A DNA stretch of 64,000 bases from a virus. Where the stretch lies: positions 1-64,000 of IMG/VR virus record IMGVR_UViG_3300009703_000016; one strand, 5' to 3'. The position numbers and the translations under genes are program-made. Shown here piece after piece: positions 57,401-64,000 of this stretch (position 1 is the stretch's first letter; each line of letters starts with the position of its first letter). Below the pieces are notes generated by a model that saw only the letters and a program-made list of their open reading frames with translations, was not told the origin of the DNA and ran no database searches.

Positions 57401-57559
57401 TGCTGGAATGAGTGATGCTGTTTCATCACCTACATAAGATTCAGGGATGCCTCCACATTGAATCTGGAAGGTTGAGCCCTTTTTTAGCTTATGCTTGCAG
57501 GTGTAATTCTTAACGCAACTACGACAAGTTTCACTTGTATTTAATAGATTGAGTGCCAA
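54428..57559 (-). CDS. terL: Terminase large subunit with intein and N-terminal Cys cluster
   Basis: A 1043-aa precursor from a TTG start; removal of a 391-aa intein (116-506) leaves 652 residues. The ATPase part has Walker A GRRAGKTES (517-525 of the precursor, ten residues after the intein) and Walker B MLVFDEADYL. The nuclease part has IGVDWNS, YVDRGYGAMQVE and a later DHNLDALMLALVA, the usual acidic sites. Unusually, the first 35 residues carry four Cys (C12, C15, C21, C35) like a zinc ribbon. It translocates DNA into the head and cuts it, with the portal as docking partner. Confidence 0.92.
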   Translation of the reverse strand: MALNLLNTSETCRSCVKNYTCKHKLKKGSTFQIQCGGIPESYVGDETASLIPAHDNIALLLDPVTWAAEVLDWHCLDPDHSVWIRKNAEERDRLVERFPGRASNYHRPYQAEMLRCLQGDSKIFLADGTVRNIKDVKVGDKVVTYNENRKQTQNSYKVLNTWDNGLKNIYKIELTNGDILKVTDNHPILSWVKAGATNQLFGHKSFKRVYSSIEKGLSVGDRVYTLNSFGIFGNENSINLAKLLGYIVTDGYVSNTSVVGQKHVVQFSNTRREYVEEFADLVQKHFKTNRPLVSYRPAQISKDGVSHKEFWTISISGKSHPLLVFLRDIGCRDKYTRELSITNFAFKFSKEALSYFINRSWSGDGCVYLKKENHLSHLRVVLSLSSGSDDFLRLYRLLLKKIGIATSKVYVDMKKNGDVSRSLVINRISDIETFLNFSGPIYGKEQKSLLALSETKKRNHNKKRGKLKTTTRTKIKSIELIGQEPVYDIEVDTRHNFVSDGVIVHNCTAERKIFRIGRRAGKTESLVISILFHMFTNNNFKVVLITPFQSQIDLIFARLQELLQSKPALSNSIRRNVKAPQYSMELHNGSYIKGFTAGTKSGSGAASARGQDANMLVFDEADYLSKADVEAAMAITIDHPDALVWMSSTPSGKREKFYDNCRSDKWREFHYSSAVNPNWDPEMEQYFRDEYTDIGYKHEVLADFGEQEEGVFQVQYVEAAQVDYEYEDMSPQPSWLYSIGVDWNSPAIGTTIRVIGFNPATSKFYIVDQDIVQRAGWTQLAACDRIAEFNRKWRPFAIYVDRGYGAMQVEVLHKFGYDSMSNPEKGPKHIDSRLPFIVKAYDFGSKVETHDPFTKEKVNKPAKGFLVENSVRRFEAGDILFPESDIQMAAELMGYIVKNVSPTGQFVYATNSEGLGDHNLDALMLALVAFTLEKTSFGKPGSDHRILFSPIRHNNFDPNMGSGAPTQLQQAQAAKPDNDRSAFENPNKTQFGYRARESLPLWTEPVEKQRKESYIPGRSNVSPGRGSDFRKGARGGPPKRKNI
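56042..57214 (-). other. Intein with LAGLIDADG endonuclease in large terminase
   Basis: A 391-aa intein from Cys116 (CLQGDSKIFLADGT) to Asn506 with the canonical end FVSDGVIVHN, followed by Cys507. Block B has KVTDNHPILSW (TxNH). Two LAGLIDADG-like motifs are visible, LLGYIVTDGY and FINRSWSGDGCVY, so this looks like an intact two-motif homing endonuclease. Insertion is just before Walker A, a conserved site that favours homing. Confidence 0.92.
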
Positions 57560-57562
57560 TGA

Positions 57563-58042
57563 TTAGATACCGCCGCCGAAGCTGCCAACTCCAAGGTTCC
57601 CTCTAAGGCTAGCGCCTAAGTTACCATATGATCTACGTGCTAAGCTCGCCATGTAATTGAAGTCTCTGCGGCCCTGAGCCCCCATGTTTCCCATACCACG
57701 CATTGCGCTAATCCCCAATCGTTGACCACCTGAGATATCCCCTGTTATCCCTTTCATACCACGTAGGTGTCCTGATCTATATCCACGTCTAGCACCGCGC
57801 ATGCCAGCTCTACCATAGCGACCCATAGCAGCGCCACCCATGGCTCCAGTAAGGGCTCCGCCCAAACGACTTTGTCCACGGTCACGACCTATAGTTCCAC
57901 CATAGATGCCGCCACCAGCTGCTCCAGCTAGAGTTGCCATATTAGCAGCACCGATTGCTTGAGACCCCCGACTAAAAGCACCTTTGGCAAAATATGCGCC
58001 ATCGCCAACCACACTACCTAAGAAAAAACCTGCCCCTGGCAT
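57563..58042 (-). CDS. Small Gly/Ala/Arg-rich protein with glycine-zipper segments
   Basis: A 159-aa protein with AGGAG before its ATG. Segments ATLAGAAGGGIYGGTIG (about 36-52) and LGGALTGAMGGAAMG (60-74) are glycine-zipper-like and could insert into membranes. The remainder is Arg/Gly-rich (GRYGRAGMRGARRGYRSG) and could bind nucleic acid. It lies between TerL and two similar small genes downstream of the exonuclease-kinase gene. Function unknown; it may be packaged with DNA. Confidence 0.5.
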   Translation of the reverse strand: MPGAGFFLGSVVGDGAYFAKGAFSRGSQAIGAANMATLAGAAGGGIYGGTIGRDRGQSRLGGALTGAMGGAAMGRYGRAGMRGARRGYRSGHLRGMKGITGDISGGQRLGISAMRGMGNMGAQGRRDFNYMASLARRSYGNLGASLRGNLGVGSFGGGI

Positions 58043-58055
58043 ATTAAAACAACTC

Positions 58056-58511
58056 CTATCTGTGAAGAATTCTAGCTTCGTTGCCTAGAGTTCTAGACAT
58101 TGCAGACCTATCTCTAGAAAGAGATCTTGCTGACTGCATCTTCATTTGATTTAGTGTACCATAACTATCCATAAATGGTCTATACATGTTAACTTGCCGA
58201 TTAGAAGTGTAAATCTCCTTACCCTTTTGGTATGCAAAATATCCACCAACGGCTGCAGCTCCAACAGCCCATCCATGAGGACCAGCGCTTATTGCCATAT
58301 CAAACAGTGCTGCTTCACCCAGACCCATTAACACACCAGCACCAGCACCGTAGTCTTGTCCATAGGAGTAATATCCCGTTCCAGCGCTAATACCATAACC
58401 TGCAACTGTTGCAGTTCCAATAGCTCCTGCTTTAGCAAAACCTGCTGCACTACGAACTTTTTGAGATCTACCGACAGCAGAAAGACCAGTTGATATAAAT
58501 CTACTTATCAT
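58056..58511 (-). CDS. Small Gly/Ala-rich membrane-type protein
   Basis: A 151-aa protein whose ATG overlaps the stop of the upstream gene (ATGA) with GGGAG nearby. It has several hydrophobic Gly/Ala stretches (FAKAGAIGTATVAGYGI, WAVGAAAVGGYFAYQKG) and a basic C-terminus (MSRTLGNEARILHR). A membrane-active or virion-internal role is suggested by composition and neighbours. No homolog recognised. Confidence 0.5.
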   Translation of the reverse strand: MISRFISTGLSAVGRSQKVRSAAGFAKAGAIGTATVAGYGISAGTGYYSYGQDYGAGAGVLMGLGEAALFDMAISAGPHGWAVGAAAVGGYFAYQKGKEIYTSNRQVNMYRPFMDSYGTLNQMKMQSARSLSRDRSAMSRTLGNEARILHR

Positions 58512-59119
58512 CTTGTTCTACTCCCGTGAAGTCCAAAGACAAGACCCTGAGTGGACTGTTGAAACTCTGTAGACCGATAACTTGATCTTTTAAATTGTTG
58601 AGTATAGGATTTCATTTCACTTCGCATTGCACTTGCTCCCTGAGCTGCAGCCTGTAGCCCCCCAACTGGATCATCAGATAACATTCCATAGGCAAGGAGT
58701 CCCGCACCTGCGACTGCCCCTATCTGAGGAATAGATGCACCAAATGCTAATTTAGAAAATGCATTTGCAGCTTTATAAGACTTATTAGCAGCTGGACTTG
58801 TTGCAGCACGATATAAACCACTTACACCACTACCTGCTAAGCTTGCTGTCTTTAAGGCTGCCCCGCCAATCATCTTTCCCCTTCCAGCCCACACCTTTCT
58901 ACTTCTACTTCTCATTTTCTTCTCTAGAAAAGAATCGTGTGCGCCTACATCTGGGGTAAAGCTCATAGCTCTGGAGGTTGCACCTGTTAGGTTCTTTCCT
59001 GAACTCATATTTATATTACGATAGGGTTGAGGACTACCATAATATCCCTGTGCAAAGTCTTTTGATGAGTTTGGCAGGCCAATTGGAATATTATGATATG
59101 CATCTTGTAAAAAGCTCAT
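58508..59119 (-). CDS. Small basic protein with Gly/Ala hydrophobic segment
   Basis: A 203-aa protein. The first 60 residues are polar and Tyr/Pro-rich, then a basic helix (KKMRSRSRKVWAGRGK), a hydrophobic part (SIPQIGAVAGAGLLAYGML, about 130-148) and a Ser/Arg/Gln tail. It follows the exonuclease-kinase gene and precedes two similar small proteins. Composition fits a DNA-associated or membrane-contacting virion protein. Confidence 0.5.
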   Translation of the reverse strand: MSFLQDAYHNIPIGLPNSSKDFAQGYYGSPQPYRNINMSSGKNLTGATSRAMSFTPDVGAHDSFLEKKMRSRSRKVWAGRGKMIGGAALKTASLAGSGVSGLYRAATSPAANKSYKAANAFSKLAFGASIPQIGAVAGAGLLAYGMLSDDPVGGLQAAAQGASAMRSEMKSYTQQFKRSSYRSTEFQQSTQGLVFGLHGSRTR

Positions 59120-59128
59120 TATATGATT

Positions 59129-61600
59129 CTATCCTGATCTTGATCTTTTACCACCAGAAGAACCAGATCTTGATAACTCTTCAGATGCAGCTGCTTGTGC
59201 TTTTGCCCTACGAAGCTTACGTGCTGCAATTCTCGCTTGACGTGCAGGGTTTACTTTACCAGAAATAACACTTTTCTCAGCCAGTGCTCCTCGGTTAAGA
59301 TCTAGCGGCATATCTAGCTTGGCTGCGTGTCTTTGAAGCTCAGAGATGTCCATAGCTGTTTCTCTTACGTTGTATCCATGGGCGGCTACGGTCGACATAA
59401 CCTCTTCTTTAACAGAACTGCCTGGTACATGCTCAAAGCTTTTTATATTAAATTCAGTATTTACTTTACCAGCAAAGCCAAAGTCGATAACACCAACCTG
59501 GCCTTGTTTTGTTAACATGACGTTTTTAAAGTGGAGATCACCATGGACGTACCCTTTCTTGTGCATGTGTTCAACGTTCTGTTGTAATTTACTCATATGG
59601 GATGCCTTAAATAGACCCTGATCAAGAGCATCAGCAGCTGAATGCCCTTCAAAAAGCTCCATGTCTATAAAATGCTGCTTATCCTTACTGCCTGATGCAT
59701 AAACAGTGGGACCGAAGCTGTCTTCAAACTTTTGCATAGTTGAAACTTCTTCTGTTCCCATCTCTCCTCTTTTTCTAACGAAGGAAAATTCTTTACCTCT
59801 AAATTGACCTTTCATTAAATAGGCTTCACCAAAAGCACTTTCGTCACCAAGACGGGCTCCCTGCTTAGCTGTACTTAGTGCCTCCTGGAATCCCTTACTC
59901 TGTGTCATCTGTTTAAAGGTTTCCTTACCTTTAGTTAGAGCACGTAGAGCATCCCAACCAGAACCAAACCCTGTCATCTTCTTGCGAATATTTTGGGCTA
60001 TCCCCTTGTGGCCCATACCTTCAATAACATTAAAAGCATCATCAAATCCTTGTCGAGATTCAGCAACTCCAATAGCTGCTTGTCTTCCAAGCTTTCCGCC
60101 ACCTAGGCTAATAAAGGCACCTAGCTCATTTTGTTCTCCTGTTTTAATAAAATCGACAAGCTGTTTACGAAAATTAGATGATCCCGTTTTGACAAGCTTT
60201 TTTGTTAACTGTGGCTGCTGCGCAGCTGCTACAGCTACTTCTTTAATAGCACGTCTATTTTTTAGTCCTGCATAGATATACTTAGTGGCCGCAAAAGTAC
60301 CTGCAGCACCAGCTATAGCACCACCTGTCAAACCTCCGCTTGCTGCAGTCATTCCCAAGTGAATCATTTCTGCACTTGCTGCTGTTGTGGCACCTATAGC
60401 CAGTGGGGCACCTTTCATTGTATCTGCAGCAACTTGAGCTGTTAGATTATAAGTTTCATGAACACCACCCTTGATAGCAACTTTACCAGCTTGTAACATA
60501 CGGGCTGCAATTCTTATATAGCCACTACCAAACTCTGTCATCTGTTTACGAAGAACTTCAGCAAAACCACCATGTCTTAAACCTTCTACTGTATTGTATT
60601 CATCATCACTAGCAGAGAAGGCACTGGATAGACCATTTGCTGTAATTAAACCAGCTGCAAGGATGCCAGCACCAGCACCAAACCTTCTTAGAAGTTTAGG
60701 TATGTTCTGCCAGGCAACCCTAGCTCTTTCAGACTTACTGGGATAAAAGAACTCTCCTGCAGCTTTTTCTGCTTTAGAAGGTGCACTTTTATATCCTGCT
60801 ACTGTAGAGGCTAACCAGCCACGAGCAAACTCGGGAGTTTCAGCTACCCTCCTCATCTCTCCTGTACCAATGGCATCGTAGAGGCGTCGAGTCATTTTGA
60901 CATCAGCACTACTTTGGTGGGCTTGTGAGGTTAGCTTCGAGTCGGGCTCAAGTAGGGGAAATATCTGCTCCAGTCTCCAACCACGAGCTAGGTAGTCCTT
61001 CACAGCAGATGGACCTCTTCGCTCTACTTGATTACCGAAGGCCTCCATCTGACGAAGCATGTTGTATTCAACTGGTCTACTGGAGTGGGGCAGCTTCTCC
61101 CAGGCCGTCTGGGCCTGGCTCCAAGTTTTGCCACCCAGCTGCTCCCTGAACGTCCCCTGTTGAAGGTGAGCACCTATGGTCTCTCCCAGTATCTTCTTTG
61201 TTCTAAGACCAACGTCTATTTGTCTGTGACCCCTCAGGGCTGATGATAGTTCACCCTCAAGTCCATGCATTCTAGCTCTTTGTTGCATGAAGGGTATATC
61301 GAAGTTGGAACTATTAAATCCAACGACAGGGCTACCTGCTGGTGCTCCCTGTAGTCCTGTTATGAACTGTTTGATTACATCTCTTTCTGGAAAGGTTCTA
61401 GATGCTTGTGATACCTGAGGTATAATATTTTCTTGAGAAAACTTGCTTAACCAGCTTCCTGACTGGGGATGGGCAAATGCTTCCTGGACCAGGCTCCTGT
61501 TGGACGAATAGGACGCAGAGAGGATGGAAGAACCCCTCTTTCCAGAAGAATCTAGTCCACCAGTCTCTATGTCGAATATGAAGGGCTCAGGGAGCTTCAA
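59129..61600 (-). CDS. DEDDh exonuclease fused to protein kinase-like domain
   Basis: An 823-aa protein starting at TTG. Residues 1-245 form a DEDDh 3'-5' exonuclease: FIFDIETGG (D10, E12), GFNSSNFDIPFM (D101) and HQSSADVKMT (H228, D233). Between 300 and 450 are Gly/Ala-rich hydrophobic stretches (AGAGILAAGLITANG, GGLTGGAIAGAAG). A repeated motif of the type EGhxHxGhAxxhRKxMTxFGSG occurs at about 339-360 and 527-548. Residues about 580-720 form a kinase-like domain: Gly-loop region LGDESAFGEAY, putative Lys K610, acidic helix E617/E618, HGDLHFKNVML (D688, N693) and IDFG (D706). The tail is basic. A virion or early-infection effector is inferred. Confidence 0.75.
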   Translation of the reverse strand: MKLPEPFIFDIETGGLDSSGKRGSSILSASYSSNRSLVQEAFAHPQSGSWLSKFSQENIIPQVSQASRTFPERDVIKQFITGLQGAPAGSPVVGFNSSNFDIPFMQQRARMHGLEGELSSALRGHRQIDVGLRTKKILGETIGAHLQQGTFREQLGGKTWSQAQTAWEKLPHSSRPVEYNMLRQMEAFGNQVERRGPSAVKDYLARGWRLEQIFPLLEPDSKLTSQAHQSSADVKMTRRLYDAIGTGEMRRVAETPEFARGWLASTVAGYKSAPSKAEKAAGEFFYPSKSERARVAWQNIPKLLRRFGAGAGILAAGLITANGLSSAFSASDDEYNTVEGLRHGGFAEVLRKQMTEFGSGYIRIAARMLQAGKVAIKGGVHETYNLTAQVAADTMKGAPLAIGATTAASAEMIHLGMTAASGGLTGGAIAGAAGTFAATKYIYAGLKNRRAIKEVAVAAAQQPQLTKKLVKTGSSNFRKQLVDFIKTGEQNELGAFISLGGGKLGRQAAIGVAESRQGFDDAFNVIEGMGHKGIAQNIRKKMTGFGSGWDALRALTKGKETFKQMTQSKGFQEALSTAKQGARLGDESAFGEAYLMKGQFRGKEFSFVRKRGEMGTEEVSTMQKFEDSFGPTVYASGSKDKQHFIDMELFEGHSAADALDQGLFKASHMSKLQQNVEHMHKKGYVHGDLHFKNVMLTKQGQVGVIDFGFAGKVNTEFNIKSFEHVPGSSVKEEVMSTVAAHGYNVRETAMDISELQRHAAKLDMPLDLNRGALAEKSVISGKVNPARQARIAARKLRRAKAQAAASEELSRSGSSGGKRSRSG

Positions 61601-61602
61601 GT

Positions 61603-62436
61603 CTAATCACCAGACTTATTGTTACCTTCATCTATCGTCTGGTCAATAAGAGATTCTGGAGTTACGATCTCTGCATCTATTATTTGGGAATCTGCCTTTT
61701 TAACTTGAGATTGTAGATCTTTAAGTTGTTGTTTTACATTGGCCATGCTGGAACTGGCATCTTCATCTGTTTTCTGTTTTAGAGCGGCTTCTCTTCTGTA
61801 TTTCTCCTGTCTGTCTCCAACCATCAATTTAACTAGTTTACTTTTTCTGTTGGCTAGTTTTTGTTTTTGTTCAAAGATTGGTGAGACTTGGAGGTTTGTT
61901 ATTACATTGCCGTCTCTGTCTATGCCTACGGATTGATCTGTTACTAGAGTTGCATTCTCTGGTCTACGTAGGGTCATTGTTAGTCTCCACTGTAGAACTT
62001 CTATTTCTGCTAGTTCAGTACATATTCCTATTTCTGTGAAGGAGTTGGGATCTACGTCATACTCTACTACGTAGTTCATTACTGACTCTTTTAGCATAGT
62101 TGTTTCTAGGAGGCAGTCTTTGTCTAGAGGTGCTTTGTTCATTTGTTGTAGGGCACACTCTCTAGCAAAGGGGCATTGGCTGGCTGCACATCTCATGGGG
62201 GCAAAGGTTGCTGCTCCTGTTGCCATCTTCTTTAGGGTTTTTAGTAGGACCTTTTCTTGTTCTTTGTTTAGTTCTATGTCTGAATAGTCTTCTGCTCCAG
62301 CTTCTAGTGTTTGTTGGAGTGTTTTATGTGTTTTGTTTTCTATGTCTGTCCAAGCTGATTGGGTAACTATAGATAGACTTCTAGGTGGGGGTAGAAGTTC
62401 TTCTAGTCTTAAGCTGTCATCTTTTTCGTCTGTCAT
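61603..62436 (-). CDS. Cys-cluster protein, candidate small terminase
   Basis: A 277-aa protein with an ATG overlapping the previous stop. It has a Cys cluster (C83, C88, C94, C108: MRCAASQCPFARECALQQM) followed by acidic and helical regions and a C-terminal coiled coil (SMANVKQQLKDLQSQVKKA). Proteins with a CPF/CP-type Cys cluster are found near terminases in some large phages, and TerL lies four genes downstream. A zinc- or Fe-S-binding regulator is also possible. Confidence 0.4.
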   Translation of the reverse strand: MTDEKDDSLRLEELLPPPRSLSIVTQSAWTDIENKTHKTLQQTLEAGAEDYSDIELNKEQEKVLLKTLKKMATGAATFAPMRCAASQCPFARECALQQMNKAPLDKDCLLETTMLKESVMNYVVEYDVDPNSFTEIGICTELAEIEVLQWRLTMTLRRPENATLVTDQSVGIDRDGNVITNLQVSPIFEQKQKLANRKSKLVKLMVGDRQEKYRREAALKQKTDEDASSSMANVKQQLKDLQSQVKKADSQIIDAEIVTPESLIDQTIDEGNNKSGD

Positions 62437-62765
62437 TTGTTTTGATCCAGAAGAGGTGAGTTTGTGGGCCTTGTTGTGGTATTAAGCTCTTCTTTTTCCC
62501 TGTTGAATTTCTCTAGGAGAGATAGTATTTCTGCTGCTGAGTCTCTGTAGAATATTTTTTTAGATTTTATATAATACGGGCATTTGCTGCCAAATCTAGA
62601 GGACTTCTTGATCATGCTCATTGCTTCTAGTTGAGAGTTGTTTAATAGTTTTCTAATTTGTTCTAGTGTATCCCAACTGTCTGTTTTGTGCTTTTCTGCA
62701 TGGTCTTCTAGGATCTCTTCCCAGTCTTCATCAGAGAGATCATCTGGTTTTTGTAGGATGGTCAT
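62433..62765 (-). CDS. Small acidic protein, unknown
   Basis: A 110-aa protein whose start ATG overlaps the previous TGA. It is acidic at the N-terminus (LSDEDWEEILEDHAEKH) and helical elsewhere (AAEILSLLEKFNREKEEL), with one Cys. It could be a small DNA-packaging or regulatory partner of the Cys-cluster protein. No family recognised. Confidence 0.45.
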   Translation of the reverse strand: MTILQKPDDLSDEDWEEILEDHAEKHKTDSWDTLEQIRKLLNNSQLEAMSMIKKSSRFGSKCPYYIKSKKIFYRDSAAEILSLLEKFNREKEELNTTTRPTNSPLLDQNK

Positions 62766-62935
62766 TTAGATCTTCTCCAGTCTTTGTCTCCTGCATCTTT
62801 GAAGACAGAGAAGGTTTCATATGTTCCATCAGAGTAGAAAATATGTTGTATGCCTTGGTAGGCTACTGGTTCAGACTGTCCCATCATGAGTAGGGGGTCG
62901 TAGTCTATATATTGGTGAGATATTGTTTTAGACAT
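62762..62935 (-). CDS. Small protein, unknown
   Basis: A 57-aa frame from ATG 62935 (MSKTISHQYIDYDPLLMM) to TGA 62762, two bases after the upstream stop. Its stop overlaps the next ATG (ATGA), so coupled translation is likely. The sequence is well-formed (AYQGIQHIFYSDGTYETFS). No known motif. Confidence 0.65.
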   Translation of the reverse strand: MSKTISHQYIDYDPLLMMGQSEPVAYQGIQHIFYSDGTYETFSVFKDAGDKDWRRSK

Positions 62936-62936
62936 G

Positions 62937-63428
62937 TTAGTAGTCTTCCTCGTTTAGGTCTTCTATTAGGTCTAAATAGCCTACACCTGAGAATAAGGTT
63001 CTTGTGGCCTTTTTAGTTTCTAAGTCTACATAGCGTGGGTCATTAGGTGAAAGAAAGTTCCCTGGCGTTGGTTCGTTGATGCCATGCCAAATCTCTCTGT
63101 CGTATTTTAGATCAGGGCCTGAGATGTGGATAAAGCCTGAAGGGTCTGGGTCTTCTAAGTGTATAGAAGGTGGACAAAGTCCAGAAGGAGTAGAGATAGG
63201 GTCGCTCATGTGGGTCTCCTTGGGTTTCAGTAGGAAACCTACGCCTCTCTTGCGACAGCCTCCCATGGTCTCAATACCTCTGCAGATATAGAGCTTGTCT
63301 TCAATTAGAACAGTGTCACCGGGTTTGATGTGTTGAGTCTGAGGTTGCTCACGGCCAACTGCTGTGTAGACATTTCCCCTGCCTGCTATGTTGTAGACGT
63401 TATCAGGGATAAAAGAAATAGGGTTCAT
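62937..63428 (-). CDS. First gene of the late minus-strand operon, unknown
   Basis: A 163-aa protein. ATG 63428 is chosen over TTG 63434 because AAGGA lies seven bases before it. It has strands with KPGDTVLIEDKLYICRG and two Cys (C near 49 and 58), then a Pro-rich, polar second half (PISTPSGLCPPSIHLEDPDP). It opens the long minus-strand operon, and the upstream region carries the repeated sequence and promoter candidates. Unknown function. Confidence 0.55.
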   Translation of the reverse strand: MNPISFIPDNVYNIAGRGNVYTAVGREQPQTQHIKPGDTVLIEDKLYICRGIETMGGCRKRGVGFLLKPKETHMSDPISTPSGLCPPSIHLEDPDPSGFIHISGPDLKYDREIWHGINEPTPGNFLSPNDPRYVDLETKKATRTLFSGVGYLDLIEDLNEEDY

Positions 63429-63514
63429 TACCAAGTCCTTGCTACATATAGGTAGGAGAACAGTATAACTCCTAGGGAGTATAAAACCAACAATAGAATC
63501 ACCTTGATAAAAAC

Positions 63515-63552
63515 CCTTAGGAGGACGTTTTCCGAATATTATATTATTTCAG
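63515..63552. repeat. Direct repeat R1 in divergent region
   Basis: CCTTAGG...GTTTTCC...TATTTCAG pattern. R2 at 63585-63615 shares the start, middle and end with a 7-base deletion. A weaker third copy of the first half lies near 63620-63640. Confidence 0.6.
63538..63543 (-). promoter_or_regulatory. Candidate -10 box for late operon
   Basis: Minus-strand TATAAT lies about 110 bases before the first start codon. No good -35 at 17 bases is seen (only TTGAGG at 20), so an activator or another polymerase may be needed. Confidence 0.35.
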
Positions 63553-63584
63553 ATTTAGGCAAACCTCAAGTTGGGAAAATTTTT

Positions 63585-63615
63585 CCTTAGGTAGGTGTTT
63601 TCCTAATTATTTCAG
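63585..63615. repeat. Direct repeat R2 in divergent region
   Basis: Related to R1 at 63515-63552 across its length apart from an indel of seven bases and a few substitutions. Confidence 0.6.
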
Positions 63616-63760
63616 TAAGGTACCTAGTGGTGTTTTAGGTAGTAAGAGACTCCTTACTCCTGATCGACCCCCAGGGTAACCCTTAAACACTTCATTCTGA
63701 ATGTGTTGTCTTGGGTACCTCTTCACACAATTTCGTGTGTACAACCAAAGGATAAGTAAG

Positions 63761-64000
63761 ATGTTTGATTCCATCAAAAATAAGATGAATGCTCTTCGTG
63801 TTGAGATGATTGCTGGTTATGAGAGTGGATACCAGAAGGGAAAAGAGAAAGAGGCCGCGATGTGGACAGCTACTGCTAAGAACTTGCGTTCTGCTGCTGA
63901 TAGGTGTGATGAGCGTGCTGTTGTGTGTCAAGCACAAGCATCTGTTACTGTGTGTGTGCCTAAGCCTGTTGCATTAGTGCCAGCTAAGATGTGTGTGCCT
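63761..64000 (+). CDS. Plus-strand small protein, C-terminus outside window
   Basis: A frame of at least 80 residues starting at ATG 63761 with AAAGGA a few bases before. It reads MFDSIKNKMNALRVEMIAGY, then a charged helix and a Val/Cys/Pro-rich stretch to the window edge. It is transcribed away from the late operon and probably belongs to the neighbouring block. The visible part is helical and basic at first; no family recognised. Confidence 0.6.
   Translation, partial: MFDSIKNKMNALRVEMIAGYESGYQKGKEKEAAMWTATAKNLRSAADRCDERAVVCQAQASVTVCVPKPVALVPAKMCVP

Larger units (their letters stand above)
63435..63760. promoter_or_regulatory. Divergent intergenic control region
   Basis: This 326-base region has no convincing ORF and separates the late minus-strand operon from a plus-strand gene. 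It contains two diverged direct repeats (63515-63552 and 63585-63615), short inverted repeats (such as 63641-63658) and a TATAAT on the minus strand at 63538-63543. It is the natural place for divergent promoters and their operators. Confidence 0.6.

Noticed and set aside
63692-63937. 81-aa minus-strand ORF
   Set aside because: It is opposite the plus-strand gene at 63761, which has a better ribosome site and start.
1-64000. tRNA genes, CRISPR arrays, integrase or attachment sites
   Set aside because: I saw no cloverleaf-type sequence, no regularly spaced repeats and no recombinase frame; small or diverged tRNAs could be missed by eye.
1-64000. Recoded genetic code as in Lak-type phages
   Set aside because: TAG, TGA and TAA all end genes at tight borders, for example TAG at 6896-6898, so recoding is not supported.

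Overview
The window is a contiguous late (structural) block of a large contractile-tailed bacteriophage (Caudoviricetes, myovirus morphology). This rests on a tail sheath, tail tube, gp25-type and J-type baseplate proteins, an HK97-fold major capsid protein, a prohead protease/scaffold, a portal and a large terminase. Almost everything is on the minus strand and is transcribed from right to left. Genes are packed tightly, with many TAATG or ATGA overlaps and strong AGGAGG-type ribosome binding sites. GTG and TTG starts are common, and one gene probably starts at ATC. TAG, TAA and TGA all act as stops, so the code is standard. The DNA is moderately AT-rich. The strong Shine-Dalgarno signals argue against a Bacteroidetes host, but I cannot name the host. 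No tRNA, CRISPR array or integrase is visible.

Layout in the direction of transcription. At 63.4-63.8 kb a divergent intergenic region with diverged direct repeats separates the block from a plus-strand gene at the right edge. From 63.4 to 61.6 kb are four small genes, including a Cys-cluster protein that may be the small terminase. From 61.6 to 57.6 kb are an 823-aa fusion of a DEDDh exonuclease and a protein-kinase-like domain, then three small Gly/Ala-rich proteins. From 57.6 to 48.6 kb are the large terminase and the portal, each interrupted by an intein, with three structural genes between them. From 48.6 to 43.0 kb are protease-scaffold, a head protein, the major capsid protein, a strong terminator and another head protein. 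From 43.0 to 31.7 kb are fibre/appendage proteins, including a shrunken tandem duplication. From 31.7 to 22.3 kb are neck proteins, sheath, tube with a terminator, two tube paralogues, an HNH homing endonuclease and two tail-assembly-chaperone-like genes. From 22.3 to 8.2 kb are three very large proteins (1273, 1416 and 2013 aa). From 8.2 kb to the left edge are baseplate and fibre genes.

The most interesting result is the 1416-aa protein at 14239..18489. It carries two separated motifs that look like the two double-psi beta-barrels of multisubunit-type RNA polymerases in one chain: a beta-like IQxG...GxKG segment and a beta'-like RxP...DxDxD segment. It also has a downstream segment resembling the QDE-1/YonO/crAss-phage polymerase group. 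Its place between tail chaperones and the tail hub suggests a virion RNA polymerase injected with the DNA. The exonuclease-kinase fusion, the 1273-aa protein and the small glycine-zipper proteins also have short Gly/Ala-rich hydrophobic segments. I infer, without proof, that they form a set of virion cargo proteins delivered into the host: polymerase, nuclease and kinase plus membrane-active helpers.

Other points are two inteins in the packaging motor, an ATC start for the baseplate J-like gene, two in-frame gene pairs separated only by a stop plus one codon, an M23 peptidase inside the tail hub protein, and terminators placed directly after the capsid and tube genes.
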